64,000 bases of DNA from NCBI GenBank assembly GCA_024103495.1, contig JAGFIQ010000002.1:1-64000 (forward strand), in the 5' to 3' direction. Below are positions 24,707-33,831 of the stretch, piece by piece. The DNA is from Aridibacter famidurans (GTDB lineage Bacteria; Acidobacteriota; Blastocatellia; Pyrinomonadales; Pyrinomonadaceae). A model generated the notes under the pieces. That model saw only the letters and a program-made list of their open reading frames with translations, did no database searches and had not been told where the DNA came from. The position numbers were made by a program, and so were the translations under genes. Each line of letters starts with the position of its first letter. Position 1 is the first letter of the stretch.

Positions 24707-25933
24707 TCAAACAAACACCCCGAACACCTCGTTCGAGTAAAGCCTCCCTCGGTCGGTCAGGCGCAGAGTTGATTCCGAAATCTCGATCAGTCCGATCTCC
24801 CGAAACTCTCCCAGCTCCTCGCCGAACTCGCTCAGTAGCTCCGAACCGAAACGTTCCCGGTAGTCCGCCAGGTCAAGCCCTTTGTTCAAACGGAGTTTGA
24901 GAAACGCGAATTCCGCTTTCAGTTGCTTCTCCGGCAGATCATCGATCTCGACGACAGGCGAATCGCCGCACTCCACCGATCTCACATAGGCGAGGGTGTC
25001 TCTGGCATTGACCCATCTTTTGGAGCCGTAGAACGAATGCGCCGAAACGCCGAAGCCGATCACGGGGTCGAGCTCCCAGTACTTCAGGTTGTGTCTCGAT
25101 TCGCGGCCGGTTCTTGAGAAGTTCGAGATCTCGTACTGTTCATAGCCCGCCGCGTCGAGCCTTTCCAGCATTGCCTCGTACATCTCCGCCGCAAGGTCCT
25201 CGTCGGGGAGCGGTTGGCGTCCCGACCGGACCTGTTCCGCGAGCGGCGTTCCCTCGTGGATCTCCAGAAGGTAGAGAGAAACGTGTTCGGGCGACATCGC
25301 GACCGCTTCCTCGAGATTCGCCTTCCATCCCTCGATCGTCTGGTGCGGAAGGCCGCCGATCAGATCGAAACTTATGTTGTCGAACCCTGCCGTGCGAAGA
25401 AGCTCGTAAGTATTCCGAGCGTCGTCGGCGTCGTGGCCTCGAGCGAGGAGCTTCAGCGAGCGGTCGTCAAAGGTCTGTACGCCGAAACTCGCGCGGTTCA
25501 CGCCGAGTGCGCGGAAATCCTTTAGTTTCTCGAGTGTGACCGTCGCGGGATTCATCTCGACGGTGATCTCGGCATCTTCAGCGATCTCGAACCGTTCTCG
25601 AACGGCTTCCAGGATTCTTTCCAGCTGATCGGGACTGAGAAGGGAAGGCGTTCCGCCGCCGAAGTAGATGGTGTCGGAAGCGAGTGATGAGTGATGAGTG
25701 ATGAGTGAGGGGTGGCCCGGACTGGAGCGCAGGCGGCCCGCCTGCGTTGAGCGAAGCGAATCGTCCTCGCGGGTGGGGACAAGCCCCGCCCCTACATTAG
25801 CTCCGGTCTCCTTCAGCAGCGCGCTCACATACCTCTCCACCGCCTCGTCGTTGCGGTAGACATCGGTCGCGAAGTCGCAGTACGAGCATCGGGACTTGCA
25901 GAAAGGGATGTGGATGTAAACTCCCGCGGGCAT
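24707..25933 (-). CDS. hemW: Radical SAM haem chaperone HemW, with an in-frame repeat insert
   Basis: A HemW-family protein (often misnamed oxygen-independent coproporphyrinogen oxidase) of 408 residues, thought to deliver haem to membrane enzymes. The radical SAM motif is CKSRCSYC (C12, C16, C19). YFGGGTPSLL, VEMNPATV, NRASFGVQTF and SFDLIGGLPHQT are the expected later motifs, and the HemW C-terminal domain is present. Between LLKE and DTIYFGGG, where relatives have about ten residues, there are about 40 extra (45-84) encoded by intergenic-type repeat DNA. The frame stays open, so the protein may still work with a surface loop. There are no other haem genes beside it. Confidence 0.93.
   Translation of the reverse strand: MPAGVYIHIPFCKSRCSYCDFATDVYRNDEAVERYVSALLKETGANVGAGLVPTREDDSLRSTQAGRLRSSPGHPSLITHHSSLASDTIYFGGGTPSLLSPDQLERILEAVRERFEIAEDAEITVEMNPATVTLEKLKDFRALGVNRASFGVQTFDDRSLKLLARGHDADDARNTYELLRTAGFDNISFDLIGGLPHQTIEGWKANLEEAVAMSPEHVSLYLLEIHEGTPLAEQVRSGRQPLPDEDLAAEMYEAMLERLDAAGYEQYEISNFSRTGRESRHNLKYWELDPVIGFGVSAHSFYGSKRWVNARDTLAYVRSVECGDSPVVEIDDLPEKQLKAEFAFLKLRLNKGLDLADYRERFGSELLSEFGEELGEFREIGLIEISESTLRLTDRGRLYSNEVFGVFV
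25682..25800 (-). repeat. Repeat DNA inserted in frame within hemW
   Basis: On the plus strand: GAGTGAT heptamers (25684-25710), a GGAGCGCAGGCGGCCCGCC hairpin followed by TGCGTTGAGCGAAGCG, then GTGGGGACAAGCCCCGCCCC and TACATTAG. Each part recurs in non-coding DNA of this window: GGGGACAAGCCTCGCCCC then TACATT at 42304, and the GC-rich hairpin parts at 17045 and 24060. The insert keeps the hemW frame. Confidence 0.8.
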
Positions 25934-25949
25934 AGGTAGAGTTTACACT

Positions 25950-26200
25950 GAATGTAGGAGACAGGAGACCGTGTCCGAAGCCCGACCGTGAGGGAGGGCT
26001 ACCGCAAGCAATCAGGAGGAGCAGCTACCAGAAGCGGACCGTTGAACGCGAAGGCCGCCAGGGTCGCTAAGTGGAATGAGTTGGCACGGAGCTTCTAACC
26101 AGATTCTTGAAAGCGATAAACAAAAGGCGGTTGGTTAAGTTCCTACCCTGGTTCCTTTGCGCCCCTCGCGACCTTTGCGTTGAGACCCCTTCCTGCGGAA
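25950..26200. repeat. AACGCGAAGG-type inverted repeat and G/A-rich units
   Basis: TAGGAGACAGGAGACCG units are followed by the arm AACGCGAAGGCCGCCAGGG then TCGCTAAG (from 26045), about 80 unrelated bases, and the inverted arm CCTCGCGACCTTTGCGTT (to 26183). The layout matches 15034-15168. No gene is present. Confidence 0.6.
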
Positions 26201-26207
26201 ACAGCTC

Positions 26208-28511
26208 TCAAGCCTCAAGCAAAGATTCAAGCGCGGACTTCCACTTCTTCTCGAGACCCGAGACCGGGGCGCTCACGGCTTCCGAACCGTCGATCGAGAT
26301 CGACAGATCGTCGCTTTCCACTTTTCCGATCACCTCGAATGGGCATCCCAGCCCTTCGGCTATCGAGGCGACACGGTCCGCGTTCTCAGGCGAGAAGCTG
26401 ATCACGATCCTAGAGGGCGATTCGGAGAAGAGGACCGCTTCCGGATCGAGCCCGTTCGATGAAAGCTCGAGCACCGCTCCGTCCGGGGCGTTGTTCAGCG
26501 AAGAAAAACAGCATTCGGCGACCGCGATCGCCAGGCCTCCGTCCGAGCAGTCGTGCGCCGAGGCTAATAGCATTTCGTCGACAAGTTTCAGGCAGGTCTC
26601 CTGAACGGTCTTTTCAAGCTCAAGATCGAGCGACGGCACGTTCCCGATCTCGATCAGTTCGTTCGTGGAGATCCCGAGCACCGCCTGCGAGTACTCGCTG
26701 ACCGAAAGGTCGTCGTTCGTTGTGCCGAGAAGAGCGATGACATCGCCCTTCTTTTTGAAGCCCTGCGTGACCAGCTTCCTCACATCCTCGAGCAGACCGA
26801 CCATTCCGATTGTAGGCGTCGGAAGCACGCCGTCCCCGTCCGTCTCGTTGTAAAAGGAAACGTTCCCGGAGATGACAGGTGTGTCGAACGTCTCGCACGC
26901 CTCCTTCATTCCGTCGATCGTCTGGGAGAAGGCCCACATTATCTTCGGCCTTTCTGGCGATGCGAAGTTCAGGCAGTTCGTTACCGCGATCGGCCGGGCG
27001 CCGACGCATACGTTGTTACGCGCCGCCTCGGAGACTGTCAGCTTGGCGCCTTCGAGCGGATCGACCGCCGAATAAAGCCCGTTGCCGTCGAGGCACATCG
27101 AGATCGCGCGCCTCGTTTCCTTCACTCGCACGACTGCGGCGTCCGCTCCCGGAAGGATCGCCGTGTTCGTCCTGACCATGTGGTCGTACTGCTCGTAAAC
27201 CCAGTGCTTGGAACAGATGTCGGGAGATGTGATGAGAGTCTCGAGCACCTTAAGGAGATTCCGCGATCCGTGTCCGGCTACTTCGGCCCGGACCTTCCAC
27301 TTCGCGGCGCGCTCATCGCGGCTAGCGGAAGCGTACGCCGGCGCTTCCATAGGTCGTTCGTACCTCGGAGCCTCGTCTGTAAGCTTGTCCACCGGAAGAT
27401 CGGCCATCAGCTCGCCGTGATGGAAGACCTTCAGGCGGTTCCCTTCGACGACCTTTCCGATCACGACCGCGTCGAGGTCCCATTTGTTGAAGATCTCGAC
27501 AAGTTCTCGTTCGCGACCGGCTTTCGCGACGATCAGCATACGCTCCTGCGATTCGCTGAGCAGCATCTCGTACGCCGTCATTCCGGTTTCGCGCTGAGGC
27601 ACGAGCGTCAGATCGAGCTCGAGGCCGGTTCCCGCTCGGTCGGCCATCTCGACCGAAGAACTCGTCAATCCCGCCGCGCCCATATCCTGGATGCCCTCGA
27701 TCGCGCCGGAGCGCATCGCCTCGAGACACGCTTCAAGAAGCAGCTTCTCCAGGAACGGATCGCCGACCTGAACGGTCGGGCGTTTCTCGAGAGCCTCTTC
27801 GTCGAACTCTGCGGACGCCATCGTAGCGCCGTGAATTCCGTCGCGGCCCGTCTTCGCTCCTACGTAAAGAACCGGGTTGCCGATCCCCGAGGCCTTCCCG
27901 AAGAAGATCTGGTCCTTGCGAACGAGTCCGAGCGCGAACGCGTTCACAAGCGGGTTCAGGTTGTAAGCCTCGTCGAAGACGACCTCGCCGCCGACCGTCG
28001 GAACGCCGAAGCAGTTTCCGTAAAACCCGATTCCTTCGACGACGCCTTTCAGGATCGACTTGTTGCGGTTCGCGATCTTCCTTGTCGTCGATCCATTCTC
28101 GTTCAGCGTCAGAGGCCCGAACCGAAGCGAGTTCATCGCCGCGATCGGCCTTGCGCCCATCGTGAACACGTCGCGGAGGATGCCTCCGACTCCCGTCGCG
28201 GCTCCCTGGAACGGTTCTATGAAGCTCGGGTGGTTGTGCGATTCGACCTTGAACGCGACGCACCAGTCGTCGCCTATGTCCACAACTCCGGCGTTCTCGC
28301 CCGGCGGAACGATCACGCGCTCGCCGGTCGTAGGAAGTCGCCTCAGGTGCACGCGGGATGATTTGTACGAGCAGTGCTCGGACCACATTACGCTAAAGAT
28401 GCCGAGTTCGGTGAAGTTCGGCTCGCGTCCTAGGATCTCTATGATCTTCCCGTACTCTTCCGGAGTTACGTGCTGTTCAATAAGTTCTGGAGTTATGGCG
28501 GGGCTCGTCAT
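26208..28511 (-). CDS. purL: Phosphoribosylformylglycinamidine synthase subunit
   Basis: The small-type PurL (767 residues), which with PurQ and PurS converts FGAR to FGAM in purine synthesis using ATP and glutamine-derived ammonia. Family motifs: [11 protein letters not shown] near the N-terminus, [17 protein letters not shown] (the signature His/Asn/His stretch), [15 protein letters not shown], and a second AIRS-like half with [11 protein letters not shown] and [13 protein letters not shown] start at 28511 ([10 protein letters not shown]), where the conserved N-terminus begins; the longer frame to 28589 adds residues encoded next to repeat DNA. purQ and purS are not in the window. Confidence 0.95.
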   Translation of the reverse strand: MTSPAITPELIEQHVTPEEYGKIIEILGREPNFTELGIFSVMWSEHCSYKSSRVHLRRLPTTGERVIVPPGENAGVVDIGDDWCVAFKVESHNHPSFIEPFQGAATGVGGILRDVFTMGARPIAAMNSLRFGPLTLNENGSTTRKIANRNKSILKGVVEGIGFYGNCFGVPTVGGEVVFDEAYNLNPLVNAFALGLVRKDQIFFGKASGIGNPVLYVGAKTGRDGIHGATMASAEFDEEALEKRPTVQVGDPFLEKLLLEACLEAMRSGAIEGIQDMGAAGLTSSSVEMADRAGTGLELDLTLVPQRETGMTAYEMLLSESQERMLIVAKAGRERELVEIFNKWDLDAVVIGKVVEGNRLKVFHHGELMADLPVDKLTDEAPRYERPMEAPAYASASRDERAAKWKVRAEVAGHGSRNLLKVLETLITSPDICSKHWVYEQYDHMVRTNTAILPGADAAVVRVKETRRAISMCLDGNGLYSAVDPLEGAKLTVSEAARNNVCVGARPIAVTNCLNFASPERPKIMWAFSQTIDGMKEACETFDTPVISGNVSFYNETDGDGVLPTPTIGMVGLLEDVRKLVTQGFKKKGDVIALLGTTNDDLSVSEYSQAVLGISTNELIEIGNVPSLDLELEKTVQETCLKLVDEMLLASAHDCSDGGLAIAVAECCFSSLNNAPDGAVLELSSNGLDPEAVLFSESPSRIVISFSPENADRVASIAEGLGCPFEVIGKVESDDLSISIDGSEAVSAPVSGLEKKWKSALESLLEA

Positions 28512-28606
28512 CAGGATAAATGTCACCTGCCGGGAATTCGGTCGGATTTGGAAAAGAGAGAGTTTATTAGGTGGGGGGCGTTTTTTCAAACGGGCGGCGG
28601 AAATGA

Positions 28607-29015
28607 GTTCCAGGTTCCAGGTTCCAGGTTCAAAGAGGCAGAAACGCGACAGTCAGGGAGCGTGCAACGAACGAAGGCGGAACCCCGGGCGTGAGCGAGG
28701 GGGCGAAAATGAGTTCCAAGTTCCAGGTTCCAAGGGGCGGAACCCCGAGCGTCAGGGAGCGGAGCGACCGGAGGCGGAACCCCGAGCGTGAGCGAGGGGG
28801 CGAGCGCGAGTTTCATATTCCATGTTCCAGGTTCAAAGAGGCAGAAACGCGACCGTCAGGGAGCGTGCAACGAACGAAGGCGGAACCCCGAGCGTCAGCG
28901 AGGGGGCAGGGAGCGGAGCGACCGGAGGCGGAACCCCGAGCGTCAGCGAGGGGGCGAGCGCGAGTTTCACATTCCAAGTTCCAGGTTCAAAGAGGCGGAA
29001 CCCCGGGCGTCAGCC
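28607..29015 (+). repeat. Heptamer-plus-core composite repeat, several copies
   Basis: Heptamers GTTCCAG x3 and GTTCAAA open at 28607 and lead into a core: AGGCAGAAACGCGAC, GTCAGGGAGCGTGCAACG, AACGAAGGCGGAACCCC, GAGCGTGAGCGAGGGGGCGA. Parts of this unit repeat near 28710, 28812 and 28970, with shorter copies of the GGCGGAACCCCGAGCG segment between. A full inverted copy lies at 35443-35580. Several reading frames on both strands are open through it, giving spurious peptides. There is no gene between purL and the TlpA-like gene. Confidence 0.85.
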
Positions 29016-29063
29016 AGAATTGGGATCATCTGATCGCGGCCGAAGTCCGCATCCCCGCCGGCT

Positions 29064-29978
29064 TCACCGATCCGGACCGACGGATTCAGTCGTTCTGACC
29101 CCTACCGACTTCCTGAACTCGTCGGGAACCGATTCGTTCAGCCTCACGGGCCCGATCGGAAGAAGTTCCTTGATCAGTTTCTGAAAATTCGGCTCCGATG
29201 TGTCGAACTGGGCCTTGTTCGCATAGCGCGTGATAAGAACGATATCGAATTCAGCTTCTTCTTTCGGATCGCCTACCTGCAATTCGAACGACTCGATATA
29301 TCCGCGCTTCAAGGCTTCCTCTCGAAGCTTCATCCAGTTGTTCCGATAGTAGAAGATCGCCTCGTCGCGCTTGCCGTTCATGATCTTCACGAGTTCTGTT
29401 ACCGCGATCGGGCCGGGTTTCGCGAGCAGGCCATCCAGAATGCCGCGCACAACAGGGACCTTGATCTTGCCCTGGCGCGCGTGCGCCACCTTGCCTTCGG
29501 CATCGTACAGGACCGTGAATGGAAGCCCGCCCTGCCAATCCTTCGAGATCGAGCCGATGACCGCCGTCTCGTCGAGCGTCCGCAAAAGGTACGGAGTCAT
29601 CGTCGAGCCCATTTCCTCAAGAAACTTCGGAACGTCGCGCGTGATCTCGACCGGATCGTCGAGGGAGATGATTAAGAAATCGATCTTGCCTTCGTATTCG
29701 CGGTCGATCTCGATCAGTTCCGGGAACTCTTCCCGGCAGGGCTCGCACCAGGTCGCCCAGAAGTTGATGAGAAGCGGTTTCCCGTCCGGGACCAGCAGAG
29801 GTTTGATCGATCCTTCGTCGACCTGAGTGACCTTCAGATTGACGGCCTTTCCTCCGCCTGTCTGAGCGGAATCCGAACCGTTCGCGCCGGATTGCGCGGA
29901 GACCAAGGGGACAAAGATCAAGGCGAAGAGCGAAACCGCCGCCGCCCTTCGCCAAATCGCGATCGAGAGCTGATTCAT
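29064..29978 (-). CDS. TlpA-like exported thioredoxin-fold protein
   Basis: A 304-residue periplasmic thioredoxin-like protein. The signal peptide is 1-28 (ending VSAQ). The redox site is ATWCEPCREEFPEL (about 75-88), preceded by KPLLINFW, with the cis-Pro in GGLPFTVLYD. A C-terminal extension of about 110 residues after the thioredoxin fold is not recognised. TlpA relatives reduce disulphides during cytochrome c or oxidase assembly. It is 15 bases downstream of a redoxin gene on the same strand; the two probably work in one periplasmic redox path. Confidence 0.88.
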   Translation of the reverse strand: MNQLSIAIWRRAAAVSLFALIFVPLVSAQSGANGSDSAQTGGGKAVNLKVTQVDEGSIKPLLVPDGKPLLINFWATWCEPCREEFPELIEIDREYEGKIDFLIISLDDPVEITRDVPKFLEEMGSTMTPYLLRTLDETAVIGSISKDWQGGLPFTVLYDAEGKVAHARQGKIKVPVVRGILDGLLAKPGPIAVTELVKIMNGKRDEAIFYYRNNWMKLREEALKRGYIESFELQVGDPKEEAEFDIVLITRYANKAQFDTSEPNFQKLIKELLPIGPVRLNESVPDEFRKSVGVRTTESVGPDR

Positions 29979-29993
29979 ACTGCCTGCTTGTGT

Positions 29994-30587
29994 CTAACCT
30001 TCCGCCTTCACTCGCTTGATCGAGCAGCCGAAAGCCTTCGTGCTCTGTTCGGAGATCGCCTTACCTGAAAGCTTCTCATTCAGCGCCGTCTTCAGGAACG
30101 GCCTCGTTATGTTGCTTCCCGACCTGTCGTTGTCGATCGCGCCGTGATAATCGAGGACGTCATCGGAGTTGAAGTAGAAGATCTCGGGCGTGAACGAGGC
30201 GCCGAGCCTGTCGGCAAACACGTTGTTTTCGTCGATCAGCACCGTGAACTTGTAGTTCTCGCTCGAATGGCGGGTAACCCAGGCCAGGTCTTCAGTGTAG
30301 TTCGAGTAGATCCCGACCATCGTGATCCCCTTCGCGGCATATGCGTCGGCGATCTCGTTGATTCGGTCGTTATAGGCCGCCACGACGGGGCACTGCGCTG
30401 AAAGAAAGATCACTATAGTGCCTTTCTCCCCTTTTAGGGTTTTGTAACTGTGAGCGGCGCCCGCGGGATCCTTCATCGAGAAGCCGTCAAGCTTGGTCCC
30501 GATCGGCATTACGTCGATCGATGCAAGTGCGGGTACGGCGAAAAGCGCGAGAACGGCTGCGGCGAGAATAATGCGTCTTGTCTTCAT
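29994..30587 (-). CDS. Exported redoxin (AhpC/TSA-like)
   Basis: A 197-residue thioredoxin-fold protein of the peroxiredoxin/redoxin group with a signal peptide (1-22, ending PALAS). The probable active Cys is in FLSAQCPVVAAYNDR, where the second Cys of the usual CxxC is Val. A second Cys is near the C-terminus (AFGCSIKRV) and could be the resolving one. FTPEIFYFNSDD carries the cis-Pro. AAGGAGATC precedes the ATG. It is the first gene of a pair with the TlpA-like protein. Peroxidase or assembly roles are both possible. Confidence 0.88.
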   Translation of the reverse strand: MKTRRIILAAAVLALFAVPALASIDVMPIGTKLDGFSMKDPAGAAHSYKTLKGEKGTIVIFLSAQCPVVAAYNDRINEIADAYAAKGITMVGIYSNYTEDLAWVTRHSSENYKFTVLIDENNVFADRLGASFTPEIFYFNSDDVLDYHGAIDNDRSGSNITRPFLKTALNEKLSGKAISEQSTKAFGCSIKRVKAEG

Positions 30588-30712
30588 AGCCTGGAGATCT
30601 CCTTGTTGTGAACTTGAATGAGAAATCTATCAGTTCGGGGCGATTTGTTACAAGCAATTCCGTTGGGCGAAAAGGAAATGTCCGATCTTTCCCCGCATAT
30701 TCCGGCGGGTGT

Positions 30713-31414
30713 TCATTTCTTTCGGATCCTCTTCAGAGCCTCGCGCCTGCTCAAAGGCTTCAGACCCGCCTTCGAGACGTATGCCTCCACGAAATCCGGG
30801 TCGGTCTTTCCATAATCCCTCAGCGCCCATCCGATCGCTTTCTGCACGAAGAACTCGTCCGAGTCCTTCACCGCGTCGATGTTCTTCACAAGCAGGGCGG
30901 TGTCCGTCCGTGCCTTGTAGCCGATCTGGAAGGTCACGGCGAGCCTCTGAAGCCAGAAGTTCTCCGACGAAGCCCATCGTCTCGAAACAGCTTCGCGCAG
31001 TTCGGGAAACTGCAGGAAATACTCCTTAAGGCATACCCCGCGTATGTAATCGACCGAATCCCACCACGACCGCCTTACGGCCATCGATTCGAACAGCTCT
31101 ACAGACCGCTCATCCCAATGCTTCCTGTGCTTCGACGCCGACTCGATCGCAAAATAGTGGCACTCCCTTTCATCCTCACCGAGAAGCAAATGCGCCGTTT
31201 CCGGAAGCTTTTCAGGTGAAGGAATCCCGTGTTTTTCGAAGAACTCTTTGAATATGACCTTCCGAAGCGGCGATCTCATCCCGAAGAACTCAAATTTGTT
31301 CCTGAGATAGGCTTTCATCTCGACCGCGTACGCGGGATCCGCGTGCGGCTCGAGCGCCTTTCGAAGAAAACGCACGTAAGTTCTTGCAGCGGAGTCTGTG
31401 AATTCAAGCTTCAC
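30713..31414 (-). CDS. AlkD-like DNA alkylation repair glycosylase
   Basis: A 233-residue all-helical HEAT-like protein of the AlkD family, which removes bulky or charged alkylated bases from DNA. Recognised by FFGMRSPLRKVIFKEF, ECHYFAIES, RRSWWDSVDYIRG (with the family's catalytic-region WWD), FWLQRLAVTFQI and FFVQKAIGWALRDYGKT. Its start codon overlaps the end of the MgtE-N/CBS gene by four bases, so the two are co-translated. The joint role of a repair enzyme and a metal-transport-like regulator is not obvious. Confidence 0.9.
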   Translation of the reverse strand: MKLEFTDSAARTYVRFLRKALEPHADPAYAVEMKAYLRNKFEFFGMRSPLRKVIFKEFFEKHGIPSPEKLPETAHLLLGEDERECHYFAIESASKHRKHWDERSVELFESMAVRRSWWDSVDYIRGVCLKEYFLQFPELREAVSRRWASSENFWLQRLAVTFQIGYKARTDTALLVKNIDAVKDSDEFFVQKAIGWALRDYGKTDPDFVEAYVSKAGLKPLSRREALKRIRKK

Positions 31415-32634
31415 TCGAATCGCTTCGGCAGCAGTATTTCCATCGCGTCATCAACCGTGACGATCCCGAGCAGCTCTTCCTTGTCGTCTACGACCGGTAT
31501 CGCGAGCAGATTGTATTCAGCGATCTTTAGCGCTACCTCTTCCGCCGGCTCGCCGGGTCCGACCGCCTGGAAGTCCTTTCGCATAAGCTCTTCGAGCCGT
31601 TCGCCGCTGTCCGCAAGAATAAGCACTCGCAGCGTGATTATGCCTGAAAGTTTCCTCGAGCCCTCAGATTCGGTGAGATAAATGTAGTAGATCATGTGCG
31701 GGGTCCGCGCCATCTCGCGCAGCTGCGCGATCGCTTCGCCCGCCGACATTGACTGCGGAAACGTGACCATCTCCGTGGTCATAAGCCCGCCGGCCGTGTC
31801 GTTCTCGTAGAACATCAGTTCGACGACGTCTGCCTTCTCCTCGTCCTCCATAAGAGCTACGAGTTCCCGTGCCTTGTCTTCGTCCAGCTCCTCAAGCACG
31901 TCCGCCGCGTCGTCGGGAGACATTTCCTCGAGGAGGTCCGCCGCCCGCTCTCCGTCGAGGTCTTCGAGCACACGCGCCTGGTTCTCCGTAGACATTTCCT
32001 CAAGCGTGTCGGCGGCGATCTCGTCGTCGAGGGATTCGACAATGTCGGTCCTGTGAAGCGGCGAAAGCGCCTCCGCGAGCTGTGCTATTTCAACGGGATG
32101 GAGTCTCGAAAGCTTGTCTTTCGAAGACTTGAGCTGAACGGTGACGGTCTTCGAGTCCGTGGCAAGATAGCCGACGTCTTTCCAGTCGATGACCTCAACC
32201 GGCTTCTTCGAGCCGTAAAAGCCCGACGGCATAAGCCGCCTCAGAAATCCCTGAAGGCTGACGTCGGCGCCGCTTATCCGCCATTCCCGGTTGAACTCGA
32301 CGAGCTGGACATCGTTGACGCGTACCACACGCTTGCCGTCGATGTCGATCAGCTGTTTGTCGAGGACGTCTTTAGCGAGGAGTACCTCGCCCTCCCGCCT
32401 GGAGAAGGGCCTTAGGTCGAGGACATCGGTCCGGAGCTGGGTGCCCGCCGATCCGAAGACCTTCAGTTGAGCGCGAGGTATAAAGAAGAGCCTTCTTCGG
32501 TAACGCGCGACGAGGCCGATAACGGGGGGATGGTCTTCATTGCCGTACCGCACGACGAGGTCCTTGATCGTGGCAATCGACTCGCCCTCGACGCTATGGA
32601 TGGGCTTTCCCAGGATCTGCGAAAGATAGATCAT
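31411..32634 (-). CDS. PRC-barrel/MgtE-N/CBS protein without the transport domain
   Basis: A 407-residue soluble protein with a PRC-barrel-like N-terminus (MIYLSQILGKPIHSVEGESI), a second similar barrel (about 85-170), the MgtE intracellular superhelix (about 180-280: LHPVEIAQLAEAL, ERAADLLEEMSPDDAADVL) and a CBS pair (about 285-407). The five-helix Mg2+ channel of MgtE is missing. In MgtE these domains sense Mg2+; alone they may gate or regulate another transporter or a metal-dependent enzyme. Such stand-alone forms are known from other bacteria. It is co-translated with AlkD. Confidence 0.88.
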   Translation of the reverse strand: MIYLSQILGKPIHSVEGESIATIKDLVVRYGNEDHPPVIGLVARYRRRLFFIPRAQLKVFGSAGTQLRTDVLDLRPFSRREGEVLLAKDVLDKQLIDIDGKRVVRVNDVQLVEFNREWRISGADVSLQGFLRRLMPSGFYGSKKPVEVIDWKDVGYLATDSKTVTVQLKSSKDKLSRLHPVEIAQLAEALSPLHRTDIVESLDDEIAADTLEEMSTENQARVLEDLDGERAADLLEEMSPDDAADVLEELDEDKARELVALMEDEEKADVVELMFYENDTAGGLMTTEMVTFPQSMSAGEAIAQLREMARTPHMIYYIYLTESEGSRKLSGIITLRVLILADSGERLEELMRKDFQAVGPGEPAEEVALKIAEYNLLAIPVVDDKEELLGIVTVDDAMEILLPKRFE

Positions 32635-32893
32635 TTCCTAGAAGATAGACGATTTCCTCGATCGGTTGAAGGCCGCAAACGAAAGACGGATCAAGTATTT
32701 AGCATCGTTTAACATTGCAAAGCTTTTTGGAACAGCCTTGCCATTCGTCGTTTCTTTTCCATTAGGCGGGTTAGCTTCCCGCCGGCCGCCAAGCGGCTCC
32801 CGCGTTCGAACTCAAGACAAATAGCACAACCGAAAGGACCCGTAGCTCGTATGTGCTGACCCGCCCAAGATCAACCTTCCGCCCTACTGCTCA
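32635..32893. promoter_or_regulatory. Divergent spacer with hairpins upstream of the lytic transglycosylase
   Basis: Hairpins GCGGGTTAGCTTCCCGC and CCGCCAAGCGG lie near 32765-32795. Further on, AGCACA pairs with TGTGCT around an ACCGAAAGG loop region (32822-32859). They could be a structured leader for the lytic transglycosylase gene. No known riboswitch consensus was recognised. Confidence 0.3.
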
Positions 32894-33685
32894 ATGAAAC
32901 ATCTCATACTGCTCCTTCTCTTGATCCTGACCGTTTCGGTCCCCGCGGCCGCTCAATCAAGGCGCGTTTTCGACAACTTCGACACGGCGAAAGGAGTGCA
33001 GGTCGTACGACCCGAAGCCGAAACAGTCCCTCTGGAAGAGGCTCCCGTAAAGAACACAAAGGCTTCGAAGGCAAGTACCTCCAGCGGCAATCCGCTTGTC
33101 AGGCGCATCGCGATGAGCTCTTCGCGAAGCCTCAGAGGATTTTCCACGGGCGATTCCAACGTAGATTCGTACATTCTTAATTCGTCGAAGAAATACAGCA
33201 TCGATCCGCTGCTGATCTATGCGCAGATGCATCAGGAGTCCGCATTCAAGCGCCGCGCGAAGTCGCATAAAGGCGCCAGCGGGCTTATGCAGCTGATGCC
33301 GGCTACCGCGAGGCGTTTCGGAGTGACGAACATATGGGACCCGAAGCAGAACATAGAAGCGGGCGTTAAGTATATGCGCTGGCTCATCGATAAATTCGAC
33401 GGCGACGTGGTTCTCGCTCTTGCCGGCTACAACGCGGGCGAAGGGGCCGTGATGAAGTACGGATGGCGTATCCCCCCGTACAGGGAAACACAGGAGTATG
33501 TCAGAAGGATAACCAACAGATATAACTCGCTCACCGACGCGAAATTCGTTCAGCGTGCTACGCGCGTTGACTCGAAGGCTGCGAAGGAGATCGACGAAAA
33601 AGAGGCGGTCCCGCTCGCGCTTTACGAACGGGACATCATCGCCGTGAAGCTGCCTAACGGCACGATGCGGCTTGTGTCGCAATAA
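32894..33685 (+). CDS. Lytic murein transglycosylase (SLT domain)
   Basis: A 263-residue periplasmic enzyme that cleaves the glycan strand of peptidoglycan to give 1,6-anhydroMurNAc. The signal peptide is 1-20 (ending PAAAQ) and a Ser/Lys-rich linker runs to about residue 85. The SLT domain (about 90-215) has the catalytic E115 in MHQESAFKRRAKSHKGASG, then LMQLMPATARRFGV, IEAGVKYMRWL and ALAGYNAGEGAV, all typical of family 1. The C-terminal 45 residues are unassigned. Its turnover products would feed the recycling enzyme Mpl encoded about 19 kb away. A strong terminator follows. Confidence 0.93.
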   Translation: MKHLILLLLLILTVSVPAAAQSRRVFDNFDTAKGVQVVRPEAETVPLEEAPVKNTKASKASTSSGNPLVRRIAMSSSRSLRGFSTGDSNVDSYILNSSKKYSIDPLLIYAQMHQESAFKRRAKSHKGASGLMQLMPATARRFGVTNIWDPKQNIEAGVKYMRWLIDKFDGDVVLALAGYNAGEGAVMKYGWRIPPYRETQEYVRRITNRYNSLTDAKFVQRATRVDSKAAKEIDEKEAVPLALYERDIIAVKLPNGTMRLVSQ

Positions 33686-33738
33686 GACGGGGGATCGCGG
33701 ATCCTCCGTTTTCTTCTCCTCTTGCTCTTGAATGACTC

Positions 33739-33766
33739 GCGGCCGGACGATTCCGGCCGCTTTTTT
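33739..33766 (+). terminator. Intrinsic terminator of the lytic transglycosylase gene
   Basis: GCGGCCGGA pairs with TCCGGCCGC across a short loop and is followed by six Ts, 54 bases after the stop. Confidence 0.9.
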
Positions 33767-33831
33767 GTTCGCGGGATCGAATTCCTGTATCATTCCGCCA
33801 ATCCAGAACGGAATCTTCGGAACGACAGAAT

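Noticed and set aside
28470-29098. Several overlapping open frames on both strands in the heptamer/core repeat
   Set aside because: They translate the same repeat units in different frames ([16 protein letters not shown] and similar), with no ribosome sites or family features.
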